Shown here piece after piece: positions 46,506 through 58,420 of a stretch of 64,000 nucleotides of DNA (position 1 is the stretch's first letter; every line of letters starts with the position of its first letter). A program made the position numbers and the translations under genes. A model generated the notes under the pieces. That model was not told the DNA's origin. It was given only the letters and a program-made list of their open reading frames with translations, and searched no databases. The stretch lies in contig CM073563.1 of NCBI GenBank assembly GCA_037074615.1, forward strand, positions 16,538,501 through 16,602,500, in the 5' to 3' direction. The DNA comes from Leucaena leucocephala (taxonomy: Eukaryota > Streptophyta > Magnoliopsida > Fabales > Fabaceae).

Positions 46506-48387
46506 TGTTGGAAATCGTGCCCTAGGGGCCAATCATTGTCTTATGAACATTATTGATTTATGAATTTATTAATTGAGTTATCATATTATTTGCATGTTTA
46601 CTATGATGACCATCCTTGAATAATTCATGATATTATCCTAAATGTCCCTGGTCGATCATCTATGTGGGAGCACAGATGAAATAAGACCAGTATGACTTTG
46701 AAGATGCATAGAGATATAAATCAAAGTCATAAGCACATGTAAGAGTACAGGGTGTTGGACCGACCCGCTATGAGAGAACTGCATGGGTAACGTCATAAGC
46801 TTCTCTCATATACAAACCATGTCAATATGCCCTTTGACCTGAGATCATCATGGATTCCTACATGACAAAACGCTCAGCTTTGACCTAGTCAAAAGTCACT
46901 TTTGACCGAGTGATCATAAAGACTATGTTCGGGCTTAATGGTTTTTCATGCGGAGGAATGTGAATGGTCAAGATGGAATTTGTCCCTCACATTCGTGGAG
47001 AGATATTACTGGGCCCCTCGATGAGTGAGTCTGAGAAATGTATGGCCATACTGTAATGGAAAGGTAGTTCCATTTCTATAGTCAGACTACTCAGGGATCG
47101 AGAAAGTAACGGTCAGGAATAGGAGGATGACATTACATTATCCATGCCTCATCCATGACCAAAATATCGCGTGACAGAAGGGACATGATATGGTTGTATA
47201 AAAGGTTACATCGTTTATCGATCCTCATATGATTTGGGTAGTTGTTATGTCTTGCTAGAGACCGCTTGCGACTTGTGGGCTAGTATAGCAAATGGCCCAC
47301 TGCCAACTTCATATGGGCCTACAGGGTCGCATACAAAATAGCCCAACACGAGCTATGATGTCTAGATTCATTGAATCTAAGACATGTCCAGATTCAATGA
47401 AAGATCCAGGTGAATGTATATATATTTATTTATATTTATATTCGTATATATATAAATTCGTATATATATATATTATATATATGAGATATATGAGATTTAA
47501 TTTATAAGGATAAATTAAATCCCTATCACGTTTGAATTCGAAATTCAAATTGATAGGATATCTCATATAAGAGATATTTATAAGATTTAATTTATAAGGA
47601 TAAATTAAATCTCTATCACGTTTGAAATTCGAAATTCAAATTGATAGGATATCTCATATAAGAGATATTTATAAGATTTAATTTATAAGGATAAATTAAA
47701 TCTCTATCACGTTTGAAATTCGAAATTTAAATTGATAGGATATCTCAAATTTGATTTATGAGAATAAATCAAAAATAGTTCAGTCTCATCTTTATTTAAA
47801 ATTAAATAAATGGGTAATTAAATCTGTGGGACGGATTTGATATTATTTTATTTAATTAGTTTCTTATAAAATCATACAATATATGATATTGTATTATTTT
47901 GGAATTAATATAAGATTAACTCCAAAATCCAATTCGGTTGACAGAAAAAAATGCATAGCATCCTATATATCTGATTTTAGGAGCTGCGTTTTAAAGAAAG
48001 AAACACACATAGAACAAAAAAAAGGCCGAAGGGGACTCTGCAAAAGGTTTGCAGATAAGAAACTGCCGAAATAGAGACGGAGAGGACGAACTCTTGAGAA
48101 AGCCCTGGAGGGACAAGAGACGCTAGCACGTCGTTCGTGGTTGAAAAGCTGTTCGTGTGGATACCAGTAGAGGAAGCTGACCTGAGTCGTCGACTTCTTG
48201 TGATCAGAAAGGGAGCACGAGCCGCAGAGCGAAGCTGTGAACGTCGTGACCGAAAGCTGTGGAAGTCGCTGAGACACATTAAGGGTAATACTTCTTCCCA
48301 CTTGACTTAAACACATACGGTAGATCCTGGCAAGGAATGAAAAAAATTTTAAATTAATTTCCGCTGCGTGTCTTCCAATTCCTTACA
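46506..48387 (+). repeat. 3' LTR of copia C
   Basis: It is 1882 bp. It is collinear with the 5' LTR but has three instead of four of the 91-bp units (47494-47747). It is followed by the duplicated target CCCTA. Confidence 0.9.
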
Positions 48388-48655
48388 CCCTATTAATGTA
48401 GTATAAGGCATACATATCATTCTTCTCAAGAACCCTTTTTATTGGAACCCTAGTAGATTAGTGACAAAATCATTGAAAACCTGAGTGAAAGTAAAAATGG
48501 GTTTTGGGTTTGGTTAATTTTTTATGCAATAAAATAAGGGTACAGCAAAGTAAATATTTTTATATTTTTTATTAAAATGAAAAATAGATGGATTATTAAA
48601 GAAGTATGTTGAGAAAGACTCTTGATGATGAAAACCTATCTATCTTTGCTCTTTA
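48388..48655 (-). repeat. O's truncated 5' LTR, right of copia C
   Basis: The sequence is the last 270 bp or so of the family LTR on the - strand ('ccctattaatgtagtataagg' onward in + view). It breaks off after 'tatctttgctct', where other copies continue 'aaatatgatatggg', and passes into E's 3' ORF. About 1.1 kb of O's LTR is missing. Confidence 0.75.
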
Positions 48656-48659
48656 AATG

Positions 48660-49240
48660 CTTTTGTATTTTTGTCTACTGTTTTAGTTAAAGGGCCAATA
48701 TATTTTGATTTATTTATCCTTACTCACATTTACCTATTACCTCTTATACTTTAATATTCTTAAATGATGTGACCTCAAATAATGATGCAAGAATGCAAGA
48801 GATTGATCTCAACTATGTTACAACTATAGACCAATGTAAGCTTGGTGTAATACCTAAGGAGATTGAAAGCAAGTTGGAGAATCTGAATGAATCGAATGAG
48901 AGTGATCCTAAGTATGTTGTAGCGGTATACCAACCTCAACTGGGTGAAGCACTTGAGGAAGTAGAATATACAAAGGATATAAAGGGAATACCATCGAAGT
49001 TTGTTGCTAATATATACCAGCCATAGTTGGGCAAGTTCAAGTTTAAATAGGGAAAATTCACGATAAGCTTGGATGGACTTTGCAATGTAATCAAAGTGCA
49101 CGATTTTGGTATGCTAGGGTGGAGAGAGAAAGCCATGGCGAAGATTTTTTAATCAAACAACCATCTCTCAAAATTCTATGAGTTCCCACCACCACCTTGA
49201 GGCTAAGTTATCCCTTTTCTATCTCTTACTTTTTACAAGT
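48660..49240 (+). pseudogene. Small 3' ORF (unknown function) of element E, decayed
   Basis: The beginning (STVLVKGPIYF) is at 48672-48710. An open segment at 48769-49026 reads NNDARMQEIDLNYV, ESDPKYVVAVYQPQLGEALEEVEYTKDIKGIPSKFVANIYQP. After a stop comes LGKFKFK, then SLDGLCNVIKVHDFGMLGWREKAMAKIF and NNHLSKFYEF. This aligns with the ORFs at 6797-7301 and 15058-15614. It includes an internal duplication-like phrase, YQPQLGEAL and YQP(stop)LGKFKF. Confidence 0.55.
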
Positions 49241-51323
49241 TTTCTTTATGTGCTATATATTTGACATGTTGGTTTAATGATTGGAAAGAGATGAACCAGT
49301 AAAAGTAGGAGTTAATTAATTTTTTTCTGCTCTATGATTCAATAGGATAGTGTTTAATTTTATTCTGCTTCTTTTTGAATAATACCCTTGTGTTGCCATG
49401 TGTTATTTACTTATTATTGGTTCTCTGAGCTAAACCCACACTCAATTGCATGATTTTAGCTTACCTATCTTACCATCTTTACTTATTATTTGAATGTAAC
49501 TGCAAGCTTCACCGTGAAATTGGATTGAGTGATGTGTTTAACTACTGTGATGAAACTAGATTTAAATTGACCTTATATAGTGATGTGATGTCTATAATTC
49601 TACTCATAGTGAGGACACTGTCAAGTTTAACTGTGAGGGATATGTTATTGTTTATGTACTAATTAATGCAAAATTCTTTGATTAATGCAATCTTTCATCA
49701 CAAATTTTTTTTATTTTTTATTTTAATGTGTGATGAATTGCTAAAAATTGAATCCCCACTTTAAACTATTTTTGCGATTAGCCAAAAAAAAGGTTTAAGT
49801 GTAAAAGATATTTTGGGCATTGAAAACTATCAAGTAGTAGTCTCTTAATTTTTAGTCATGACCTATGTGTTGTATGGTCGCGACTTGACATGGACCTTAA
49901 GACTTAATATTCTCTCTTTGAAACAAGTCGTGACACGAACGCAATTAGGTCACGATAATATCTCTCTGTGTCTTGTTATCAGGACTTAATCATTCCTTAT
50001 CGCGACTATCTATTGTAAGTTAAGGGCAAGTACTCACTGTGAAATTTGGTTATGACCTTCACTACTTTCAGTCACGACCTGAGTGTGAAAATGTCCAATT
50101 ACCTTCTCTTTGCATTGTGCACTATTGTATAGAATGATTCCTTTTGAGCTATTAAAGTTTTTATAAATGATTCATTGGCCTCTTATTTTTAACATTTTGC
50201 ATGAAATAGTTTATAGAAACTATTGTCATTCTTGAATTCTTGGAAATGGAAACTGAATTGGAAACGCTCAAGTTTTTACTGTCAAAATTGAAACTTTTAA
50301 TCTGTCATTCAAGAAGGTGTTCAATTGTGATAAGTGTTTTAATGCCTAGTGAATGATGAACATTGTCTGCGACTTTAGCTTATAAGTAATTTAGATGAAA
50401 ACTTTAGTTAGAAGGATCTTGACCTAAATTTTTATATTATGTGGTTATTCAATTGGTTTATATCCTCTAGAACTTGTCTTAGCTCTTAGTTGAAAATTAC
50501 TTACGCATCTATGTTATTGAATATGATAGAGAAATTCATTTCTAAACCCTTTTATCCCAAACACAAACCATCACATATTATATATATAATCACCCCCTTT
50601 GAGCCCACCATTTTTTTATCATAGAAAGTCATATATGCATGAGCATCTCTTTGAAATAAACTTCTTATTCATGTCAAAAAATCATTGTGATTGTGAAATT
50701 ATGCTACATCTTTTATATACAAGTTTCCAAATAAAGGAGATAAAAAGCATATTGCACAAATAAAAAAAATAAAAAAGGGAAATACTGTAAGAAAAATTGA
50801 AGAAAGAAACGAGCATTGAATAAGGCATTATTATCAACTCCTATTAGCACAATCCCATATCTACATCTCATGCTATATAGTCATATTGAATATATATGCT
50901 ACTTTCTATCCTTCATATTCTATTCCACGTGGCCTATCTCCATCATTTCACCCTTAAAATACCTCTTGATTCTTTGCATAAGTGTTGTATAGTTTATGAG
51001 ATTTAGAGCCATTATAATCATATGGTAGGATATTTTCCAATTTAAATCTTAGTGAAAGAACCCTAACAATGAGAGGACATAGAGAGCTAAACACTTACAT
51101 CCTTAGAGAGAATCTATTACACTCATATAGTTGAGGTCGATTTCATTTAGTAGTTGATTACTTGATATTGCTCATATTATCACTTTTGTATTACCAAAAG
51201 TTAGTGCATTAATTGTCTTAAGGTTTCACTATGAATTATGTTATTACCTCAAATTTAACAGGTTTGGCTTATGTGTATTTCATGTCTTTGTCTAGGAGTA
51301 CAAAGGTTCAAGTGTGGGGAAAT
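49241..51323 (+). other. Noncoding 3' region and polypurine tract of element E
   Basis: No supported gene is present. Palindrome pairs lie at 49855/49877, 49927/49949 and 49978/49999 (22, 22 and 21 bp; steps of 72 and 51). A decayed second polypurine-like motif is at 49618-49642. The functional tract, TTCAAGTGTGGGGAAAT, at 51308-51323 precedes the LTR. Confidence 0.65.
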
Positions 51324-52785
51324 TGATAGAACACAAATTGTGTGTGGTTTCTATATTATTTTGAAGATTTTTGTGACAACTTTACCATTCATTTTATGCC
51401 TACAATTGTGTTTTTGTGGTAATACATGGTTGTGCTTGGCAATATCCCAATTTAAGGGTAAAATGGTAAATTAACTCCTTCAAACTGCATATATATTGTT
51501 ATGTAGTAACTGGTTGGACTTTTGTAGTGAGCTTTGATATTGAATTGTAGGTATTTTGGAGGAGAACCAAAGATTAAAGTGAGCATAAAAGAGATCACAA
51601 GACAAAGAGAACCAAATCAATGATGACAGCCTCTATACACTTCAGTCGCGACCTCACTTCTTCTGGAAAATTTTCCTATGTTCATAGGTAACAACCAAAA
51701 GTAAGATCTAATCATTACCAAAGAAGAGAATCAGTGAAGCTGCGCCTTTTTGATTATGTCACTTTGGTTTTAAAAGGAAAGGGAAGCCGCAGACGTAAAG
51801 GAGGTTGGTTTTTTACCTGATACAGCAAAGAAGCATTATTCAAATATTCTCTCTACACTCTCTCTATAACCTACCTTCATATCTTCCATCATTCATCCTT
51901 CCCTGACTGTTTTTATGCTTTCTTCATAGCATCACATCTAAGAAACGATTGCAGCATAGCATGAGCTATAAGAGGCTAAATCTTTAGGCTCTTGGTGATG
52001 GATCGCATATCTTGAGCTCATAGACTGCACTATACTAGGGAGTTTTCTGTTTTAATCTCACCTTTCTTATGTTTTTAAATTCCTAGATTTAGGGTTTTGA
52101 TTTTAAGTAAGGATTGGATATTAATCGATTATTCTGAGATTAGGTTTTGTAATTGAATTTAGATGATTTGGATGTCAGTTTAATATGAACATTTAAATTT
52201 TGATTTCTAGATAATTGGGTTTTTATCAACAATCGTTGCTAACTGATTCATTTGCTTGAAATATATGGTCATCGATTGATGATCATTTGAGGGTATCTTC
52301 ATCATCTGATTTAATTAAACACTAAGTGGTTTTTAAACAGGGTATTAGTAATTTTTGAACTAGCTTTGACCAAAGGAGTTTAAGAAATATTAATGTTCTA
52401 GATTTAATCGATCAATTGAGATTTTATTTAAGACTTAGTGATTTTAAAATCCCCATATCATATTGAGAGCAAGGATAGATATGTTTCCATCATCAAGAGT
52501 CTTTCCCAACATATTTATTTAACAATCCACTTATTTTCTATCTTAATCAAAAATACAAAAATATTTACTTTACTACACTCTTATTCTATTGTATAAAAAA
52601 TTAGCTAAACGTAAAACCCATTTTTACTTTCACTCAGGTTTTCAATGATTTTATCACCAATATACTAGGGTTCCAATAAAAAGGGCTCATTGAGAAGAAC
52701 GATAGGCTATACCTTATATTGCATTAATATGGTGTAATTATTTTTATTTTGATGAGTAAGACGACGACAATCCGCCGCACAATCA
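51324..52785 (+). repeat. 3' LTR of element E
   Basis: It is 1462 bp, from TGATAGAACACAAATTGTG to ACAATCA. It is the only complete + strand LTR of the family here. It carries an intact GTCGCGAC at 51645 and a decayed pair at 51688/51711 (23 bp). The expected target duplication, TACCC (52786-52790), would have its partner upstream of the window. Confidence 0.85.
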
Positions 52786-52790
52786 TACCC

Positions 52791-53500
52791 CTCTTGGGTA
52801 AAACAACTATTCCAACAAAATATTGTATTGCCTTTTTGTAAATATATTTGTCAAATACATTTTTTAAGGGATAAGAAAATATAATTACATTGTAATGTAG
52901 TATTCACACCTAAAATCATTTGTTTCAAAAAATAAAGAGTCAAGTGAAGATAATTGACTTTGTTTTGTGATAATTGATTAGAGTATTTTGCAAAACCAAA
53001 ACTTTTTGATACTTGACGCTAAAGTTAGCAAGATTAATTATCAAAACATGTAATTTAATACTTAAGAAAAAATATAGTAGGTGTATGAGACATTCTTACA
53101 ATGCAGGTGTGTAGGGATGGATTATAACATCTTTCTTTTGAGTATAGTCCCCAGTGTATCTCTATTGTGATGTTGAGACTTGGAATTTCTTGCTTTAATA
53201 ATTTGCAATCATCTTGATGCTTCAGAAATCCATTTTCTCTTATTTTAATCATGGTAGTTGAATGGTACTCTATAGTAGTCTATCCTTGAGCTGTGAGGTG
53301 CTCTTCTTCTTTGTCTCTATTGGTTTTTTTTATGGATGTTCTTTATAGGTCCAACAATTGTGCAGTAAGAGTTTTCTTATTTATCATGTGAGTAGCTCTC
53401 TTAGATACTTTCTTCTTTGAGCCAATCTGTCCTTTCTTAAAGTATCCTGCAAGATTAAAGATCTAGTACATTTTGATATCCACTTATATTTGGGTCATTG
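52791..53500. other. Intergenic stretch, nothing recognised
   Basis: AT-rich DNA with short chance frames only. It separates element E from a decayed copia remnant. No RNA gene or repeat was identified. Confidence 0.5.
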
Positions 53501-54373
53501 AGTGTTAGAATAAGTCCTTAATTCTCCTTTAGAAACCCAAAATATATTTCTCACATTAAAATTTCTTCTAATATAACATGCATGTGTGAGAAATGTAACC
53601 TATTTTACTATAATAATTGCAAATAATAGAATGATGCATTTCATGAGTATCTTTGCAAATTTTGTGTTGGTTGAGTGGAAACAATTTAGATTATCAATGT
53701 GCATAACGTCTTTCTTCCCAGCAATATCATTAAACTTAGAGTGCAAAACATTTTTGTTTTTTGAAACAAAATCAATAATAGGTTGAAAAACAAGTTTATG
53801 CAATCTTTCAAAATCATTTTTCATAGATGTACTAGAAGAATTGGAATTGTTTACCATAAGTACATCTTGACCTCCATACAATGATTCTTTTTCATTTGAT
53901 TAGTCCATGTTGTGCTCTTCTTGATACTCATCTTCCTCTTGTCTATCATATTGATGGAAGTGCTTTGAAATTTATCCTTTTTAAATCTTAGGTATCATTT
54001 GTCCAAATGAACTGTTAGAATCATTCACTTTCAACACGTTGTTAGAAGTATGAGTAGAGTTAAGAGTATTTAAAATATCTTTAGCATTAGAGAAAGATTT
54101 AATTTTTTCATAACCATTCTCACGTAAACCACTATACATAATTTTTATTGCTCTAATGGTCAAGAAATATATTTTCTTTTCTTTCTCAATCAAATCCTTT
54201 CTTATTTTAAAATCAAAATCAATAGTTTTTAAAAATATTATCATCCGATCTTTCAAAAAAATAATATCTTTGAGAAAAGGTGAAACAGTGTAATCAAAAC
54301 CTTCATACATAGCTATAATCTTTTCACTTAAGATCATTAAATCCGTTAAATAAGCGACTTGCTTTGATACCAA
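53500..54373 (-). pseudogene. Decayed gag of a second Ty1/copia family (SIRE-like)
   Basis: At 54373-53981 the frame gives YEGFDYTVSPFLKD, LKDRMIIFLKTIDFDF and AIKIMYSGLRENGYEKIKSFSNAKDILNTLNSTH. This resembles the gag of SIRE-type copia elements, where WKxRM and NAKEIWDTL-like motifs are typical. A further open stretch at 53881-53600 (LHKLVFQPIIDFVSKNKNVLHSKFND) may be its continuation. Protease, integrase and RT were not found. The assignment is by motif memory. Confidence 0.5.
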
Positions 54374-54374
54374 A
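54361..54374 (-). other. Primer-binding site of the SIRE-like remnant (tRNA-iMet type)
   Basis: The - strand TTTGGTATCAAAGC directly follows an LTR end reading TTCTAACA. It matches the initiator-Met site TGGTATCAGAGC with one change. This fixes the element's orientation. Confidence 0.75.
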
Positions 54375-55110
54375 TGTTAGAATGGTTGTTTCACTCAAGA
54401 TGAGGTGAATTGGGTGATTTTGAAATCTAAAAACTTTAAATAAAATTAAAAGATTAAGTTTATAAAGATATCACCGATTGCAAAAAGAAGAAGGAAGCAT
54501 ATAAGTAAGATATTGCAAGCTGACAATTTATACTGATTTAGCCCAATCACTTGGCCTATGTCCAGTCCTCAGAGCTCCTCTAAATATTCCACTATCCTTC
54601 AAGATTAGCTGGGCTCTTAGCATCTTAATATATCAACCGCAAGATTACCTCTTAATCTCCCTTACAACCAGTAAGGTTAAAATCTACTCAAGCGACTCAC
54701 TCTTGAGTAACTTTGATAATAATTGAAAAGATATAACTCTCTCTTGACAAACACTTCGGTAAATATCTTTTGAAAGACAAGTTTGACAAGCTCACTCAAA
54801 AATGACTTTATTGAAGTCTTTATCGATAAATTTCTTTATCGATTAATACTTTGATATATCCTTTTATACACACTAATTTTACAAATTGAGCCTATATCAT
54901 ATTTATTGAAATCTTTATTGATATTAGATATGTTTGTTGGAATTAAATCTTCTTCATACTCTCTTTTTCTCAATATATTTCTTAGTATGCGATTAAGAAC
55001 ATGCTAATTTAATTTAAAAAAGTATAAGAGAACTCATACCTTACATCCTCATAAAGTCAAGAAAAAAGTTACTCAATAGTTATTCTCTAGAGAACTGAAT
55101 CAGCATAACC
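54375..55110 (-). repeat. LTR of the SIRE-like remnant (right end not determined)
   Basis: The LTR starts in + view with TGTTAGAATGG. The stretch at 54760-54900 aligns, in reverse complement, with about 60690-60790 ('caatttgtaaaa', 'tataaaaggat', 'tatcaaagtatt'). It has several ATCGATAA-type motifs. The right boundary is a guess. Confidence 0.5.
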
Positions 55111-55740
55111 ACCAATGGGAATTGGCTAATATTGCTGCTATTGCCCGTTTTATGTTCATAATGACATATATTTATATTCATTCAAGTGATTTCTCATGGT
55201 ATTTCATCAGTAGCAAAAAATGCATTATCATACATATGTATAGAAGCTTCATTACATTGAAGTATATTGGGTGGGAAATTCATATGGATATTATTTTTAG
55301 TATGAAATTAATCAATTTTCTTTTCTTTCCCTTTTCTCTTATATCAAATATAAGAAGAAAAATTCCTCTCCATTTTCTTCTTATTTTCTCCTTTTCTAAT
55401 TTCTTTTTAATTTGAACAACTATAAACAGCGGATATGATGAAACCAATAGTGAGTATAATTATGAGAATGAGAATTATCAACTTAATTTTATAAAGCAAA
55501 TAATTTCAAGTTTTTAGCCTACGGAGATTTAAATTTTTTATTTAATCAAAATAATTATAAATTGAAATTCACCCAGCACTTTGTTGATTTGATACTATAT
55601 TATTGAGATTGATTAGGAAAAAAAAGGTTAGTGGCTTTGGTGGGAGGCTTTTCACTAACAAAGAAAAGTTAGAAAAAGCAAATATTAAAAAAGGAAACAA
55701 TTAAAAAAGAAAGAAATTTAAAAAAAAAAAGGGCCAGTAA
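55111..55740. other. Intergenic AT-rich DNA upstream of the DOF gene
   Basis: A 97-codon frame at 55122-55415 is hydrophobic and AT-driven, without family resemblance, and is not called. Poly-A/T stretches lie at 55610-55735. Nothing else is recognised. Confidence 0.5.
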
Positions 55741-56045
55741 GATGAAACAACAAAGGTGGGGCCACATATAGATAGAGAGAAGAGCACCATCTTTTGAAGC
55801 GATGCTAGGGATTCCAACGCAGCCCCAAAGATCTCATGCCCCATACCAACTTGTGGCTCTCAATCTTTCCCTCCATTGCTGACGTGGTACCCCCACCTTG
55901 ACCTCCCTCTCCTTCTTCTTCTTCAATTCAACCTTCTCTCTCCATCTATTCTTCTTCATTCCACTCTCACGGCAAATTTATCTATGTTTTCATTTACTTT
56001 TCTTCAGAATCTCGAACACAAATAAGCAAGGAGAATAATACAGGA
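55741..56045 (+). promoter_or_regulatory. Probable core promoter and 5' UTR of the DOF gene
   Basis: A G-box-like TGACGTGG lies at 55880-55887. A pyrimidine-rich CT/TTC tract (about 55900-55965), common around plant transcription starts, follows. A TATA-like 'catatagata' is at about 55763. Base composition changes here from AT-rich intergenic DNA to gene-like DNA. The transcription start is not determined. A 13-codon upstream ORF is at 55984-56025. Confidence 0.45.
55984..56025 (+). other. Short upstream ORF before the DOF start codon
   Basis: ATG at 55984 opens a 13-codon frame (MFSFTFLQNLEHK) that ends at a TAA at 56023-56025, 20 nt before the main ATG. If transcribed, it could lower translation of the main frame. 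Whether it is in the mRNA is unknown. Confidence 0.35.
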
Positions 56046-58420
56046 ATGTTGTCGCCGTCGTCGTCGAAGGTTAAGGATCCCTACATCAAGCTCTTTGGGA
56101 CGATGATTTTGATGCCGCTTCAATGCTCTGTTTGCACTACTCACTCTTCTGGACCTGTTCCTCCTTCATCTTCTTCCTCTCCAGATACCTCTGCGAGGGA
56201 TCAGGTTTTCTTTCTTCTACCTGTGTTTGCTTTCACTCTCGTTGCTTCTGAGTGTTTTCCTGTTCTCTGCGAATCTCAATTTTAGAAACTCCTGATTTCT
56301 ATTTAGTTCGTGTTTAATCTTCGTCGGTTCTTAAGTCAAGTTTTCAATTCGGATTAAGTGAGATTCTAATGAGTTCGTAAAACCTTCGTAAACTGTAATC
56401 AGCGAAACCGTATTTTGTTTTCGAATTTGGACTCATTTTTCAGTTTTCTAGGGATCCAATTCAGATTTGGAAAGTTTTGATCCCAATCTAATTGGTTTGT
56501 TGCTTTAAATAAGGACTATTTTCTATATTTAATTTCTTATTGGCTTCCTATTTAGATGGTTCCGAGATTTCTTATTGGACCTCTTGCTTCCCCAAACTCT
56601 TAATCAAGTTTTGTTGTACGCCATGGAACTGAACTGGAGCTATTTTTCTTTTGATAAAACACTTTGTCTCTATTCGATTCTTAATTCTCTTTATAGAATA
56701 ATATGACTTGTTTAAGTGATCATTAACCTTGTGACATCACATGAATTGCATTTATTTATTCGCCATTCTATGTTGTTTAATGCATGAGCTGTATTCCAGT
56801 ACCTTCTCTGGCTTTTCTGATTGAATTTTTTGGTATATTTGAAAATTTCAAAGTCTATATTTTGGATTCTTCTCAATACAGTATGCTCTAAGTTATATCC
56901 TCCACGAAAGCTTCATCTAGCTACCTCTAGACTTGCTTATATTAACATGTTCCATTTTTTAATCAGATTTGACTAGGAAAGATCTGGAGTCTAATTCATC
57001 TTGTGCTTGAATTTTACTTTCGTTCATAAATACATCACTGTTCTATATTTGCTACTTATAAACAGATCAATTTGCTCTGAGAAGAATTGATAAATACCCG
57101 TCTGTCTCTTGACCTTTTCAGGATTCATCGAAGATAGAACTCATCACCCCAGAGCAAGATGATGGTGCTTCACATCAAACCACAGAGGATCCGAAATCTC
57201 CCACATCTTCAGGAGTTTGTGAGAACCCTAAGACCCTCTCACATTCAACTAAAAGAGAGAATTCTGTACTTAACTCATCTAAAACTGGAGAGGAAAGTGA
57301 GACAAGCACACAGCAGGAAAAGACTCCCAAGAAGCCTGACAAGATAATTCCGTGCCCTCGATGCAATAGCAAGGACACCAAATTCTGTTATTTTAACAAT
57401 TATAATGTCAATCAACCTCGTCACTTCTGTAAGAACTGCCAGAGATACTGGACTGCTGGAGGAACGATGAGAAATATGCCTGTTGGAGCTGGTCGCCGCA
57501 AGAACAAGAGCTATTGTGCTTCTAATTATCGACACATAGTGATTCCTGAGTCACTTATAACAGCAGCCAATGCAAATGGGTTACAAAACACTGCCTTGAG
57601 AAATGGAGAGACGGTCTTGACCTTTGGCTCAGATTCTGCCATATGTGATTCCATGGCTTCTGTTTTGAACCTTGCAGAGAAAACCCAGAATGGTGTTTTG
57701 AATGGAGTTCATATACCCCAGCAGAATATTACTGTCCCTTGTGGTAGAGCAGATAATGGTGATGACCATTCAGTTGGAGCTTCTGTCACAACTTCAACTT
57801 CATCAGAAAAGAAAGCCAACGCTGGTTCCCAAGAATCTGTGAATAAAACCTATGAAGGTTTCCCTCCTCAATTACAATGCATTCAAGGTTCTCCATGGCA
57901 CTATCCATGGAATTCTCTTGTGCCTCCTCCTGCTTTATCACTGGGTCATACGGTGTCTTTCTATCCCCCACCTGCATATTGGGGTTGTGCATTACCAGCC
58001 TCCTTGAACGTAGCATGTGTTTCTCCACAATCTTCTCTGCACAACCCTTCCCCTAGGTCCATCTCCAATTCGCCCACCTCGAGGAAACACTTGAGGGATG
58101 GAAGAATCATCACTCAAGCCAACTCTCATAAAGAAAAGCCTGATGCAGAGAGTAAGGACTCAGAAAATGGTGTCATGATCCCCAAGCCACTAAGAATTGA
58201 TGATCCCACTGCGGCTGCAAAGAGTTCTATACGGTCAACACTAGGGATTAAGAATGGAAAGGCTAATCCCTTCAATGGTTGTGTAGGCCTCTTCAAGGAA
58301 ATTCCATCTAAGGAAGATGACCAGAATCATCATCATCACATGGTTGAGGTATTGCCCATGCTATATGTGAACCCGGCAGCCTTATCACGGTCGGTTGCTT
58401 TCCACGAGCAGCAGGCCTAA
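56046..58420 (+). CDS. CDF: Cycling DOF factor (CDF-type DOF zinc-finger transcription factor)
   Basis: Two exons, 56046-56204 and 57122-58420, with a phase-0 intron (CAG|GT ... TTTTCAG|GAT), encode 485 aa. The N-terminus has KDPYIKLFG, the CDF-type motif. The DOF finger at residues about 131-184 shows C131, C134, C156 and C159 (CX2CX21CX2C), then RYWTAGGTMRNMPVGAGRRK; it binds AAAG sites. C-terminal CDF motifs follow: PPAYWGC (Y339), SIRSTLGIK (L427) and NPAALSRSVAFHE near the end, which in Arabidopsis CDFs bind GI/FKF1. In that plant, CDFs repress CO and FT, act in the nucleus, and are degraded in the afternoon. The paralogue (CDF1/2/3-like) is not decided. The gene looks intact, with no stops or frameshifts, and is the only host gene seen in the window. 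Confidence 0.93.
56205..57121 (+). other. Intron of the DOF gene
   Basis: It is 917 bp with GT at 56205 and AG at 57120-57121, preceded by a T-rich tract. CDF genes typically have a single intron between the N-terminal motif and the DOF domain. Base composition is T-rich throughout. Confidence 0.88.

Larger units (their letters stand above)
39351..48387 (+). mobile_element. Element C: nearly intact Ty1/copia retrotransposon
   Basis: C has LTRs at 39351-41320 and 46506-48387, target duplication CCCTA (39346-39350 and 48388-48392), a full gag-pol frame (42508-46491) with one premature TGA, and a polypurine tract against the 3' LTR. The LTR start (TGTTGGAAATCGTGCCCTAGGGGCC) is like the Angela group as I remember it, and the protein fits the Tork/Angela side of copia; this lineage call is tentative. 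There is no iMet primer site after the 5' LTR. Instead 299 bp copied from the 3' flank are present (41321-41619). Confidence 0.9.
3250..48655 (-). mobile_element. Element O: same gypsy family as E, inserted in E in reverse
   Basis: Read on the - strand, O has a 5' LTR remnant (48388-48655 plus 39332-39350, split by copia C), a primer site at 39312-39330, a leader, gag (38889-37587, then 11507-11006), protease and linker (11005-10102), a palindrome array, a small 3' ORF (7301-6797), a noncoding 3' region, a polypurine tract at about 4710 and a 3' LTR (4702-3250). Inserted in it are I (11508-37586), H (7433-9633) and C (39351-48387). Without these, the internal region is roughly 6.3 kb and has no reverse transcriptase or integrase. 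The right end is truncated: only about 290 bp of the 5' LTR remain before a junction with E. Confidence 0.8.
48656..52785 (+). mobile_element. Element E, 3' part
   Basis: In order: the rest of the small 3' ORF (to about 49240), a 2-kb noncoding region with a palindrome array, a polypurine tract (51309-51323) and the 3' LTR (51324-52785). Orientation and content complement the 5' part at 1-3249. The protease end, linker, inter-ORF array and N-terminus of the 3' ORF are absent, so a deletion accompanied or followed the O insertion. Confidence 0.75.

Noticed and set aside
47963..48316. 117- and 100-codon - strand ORFs in the copia LTR (also 40910-41212)
   Set aside because: They lie in LTR sequence antisense to the element, appear in both LTRs by duplication, and have low-complexity Ser/Arg content; chance frames.
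53055..53252. 65-codon - strand ORF
   Set aside because: No recognisable domain; possibly part of the decayed copia remnant but not supportable.
55122..55415. 97-codon + strand ORF
   Set aside because: Composition is AT-driven and hydrophobic, with no family resemblance or splice context.
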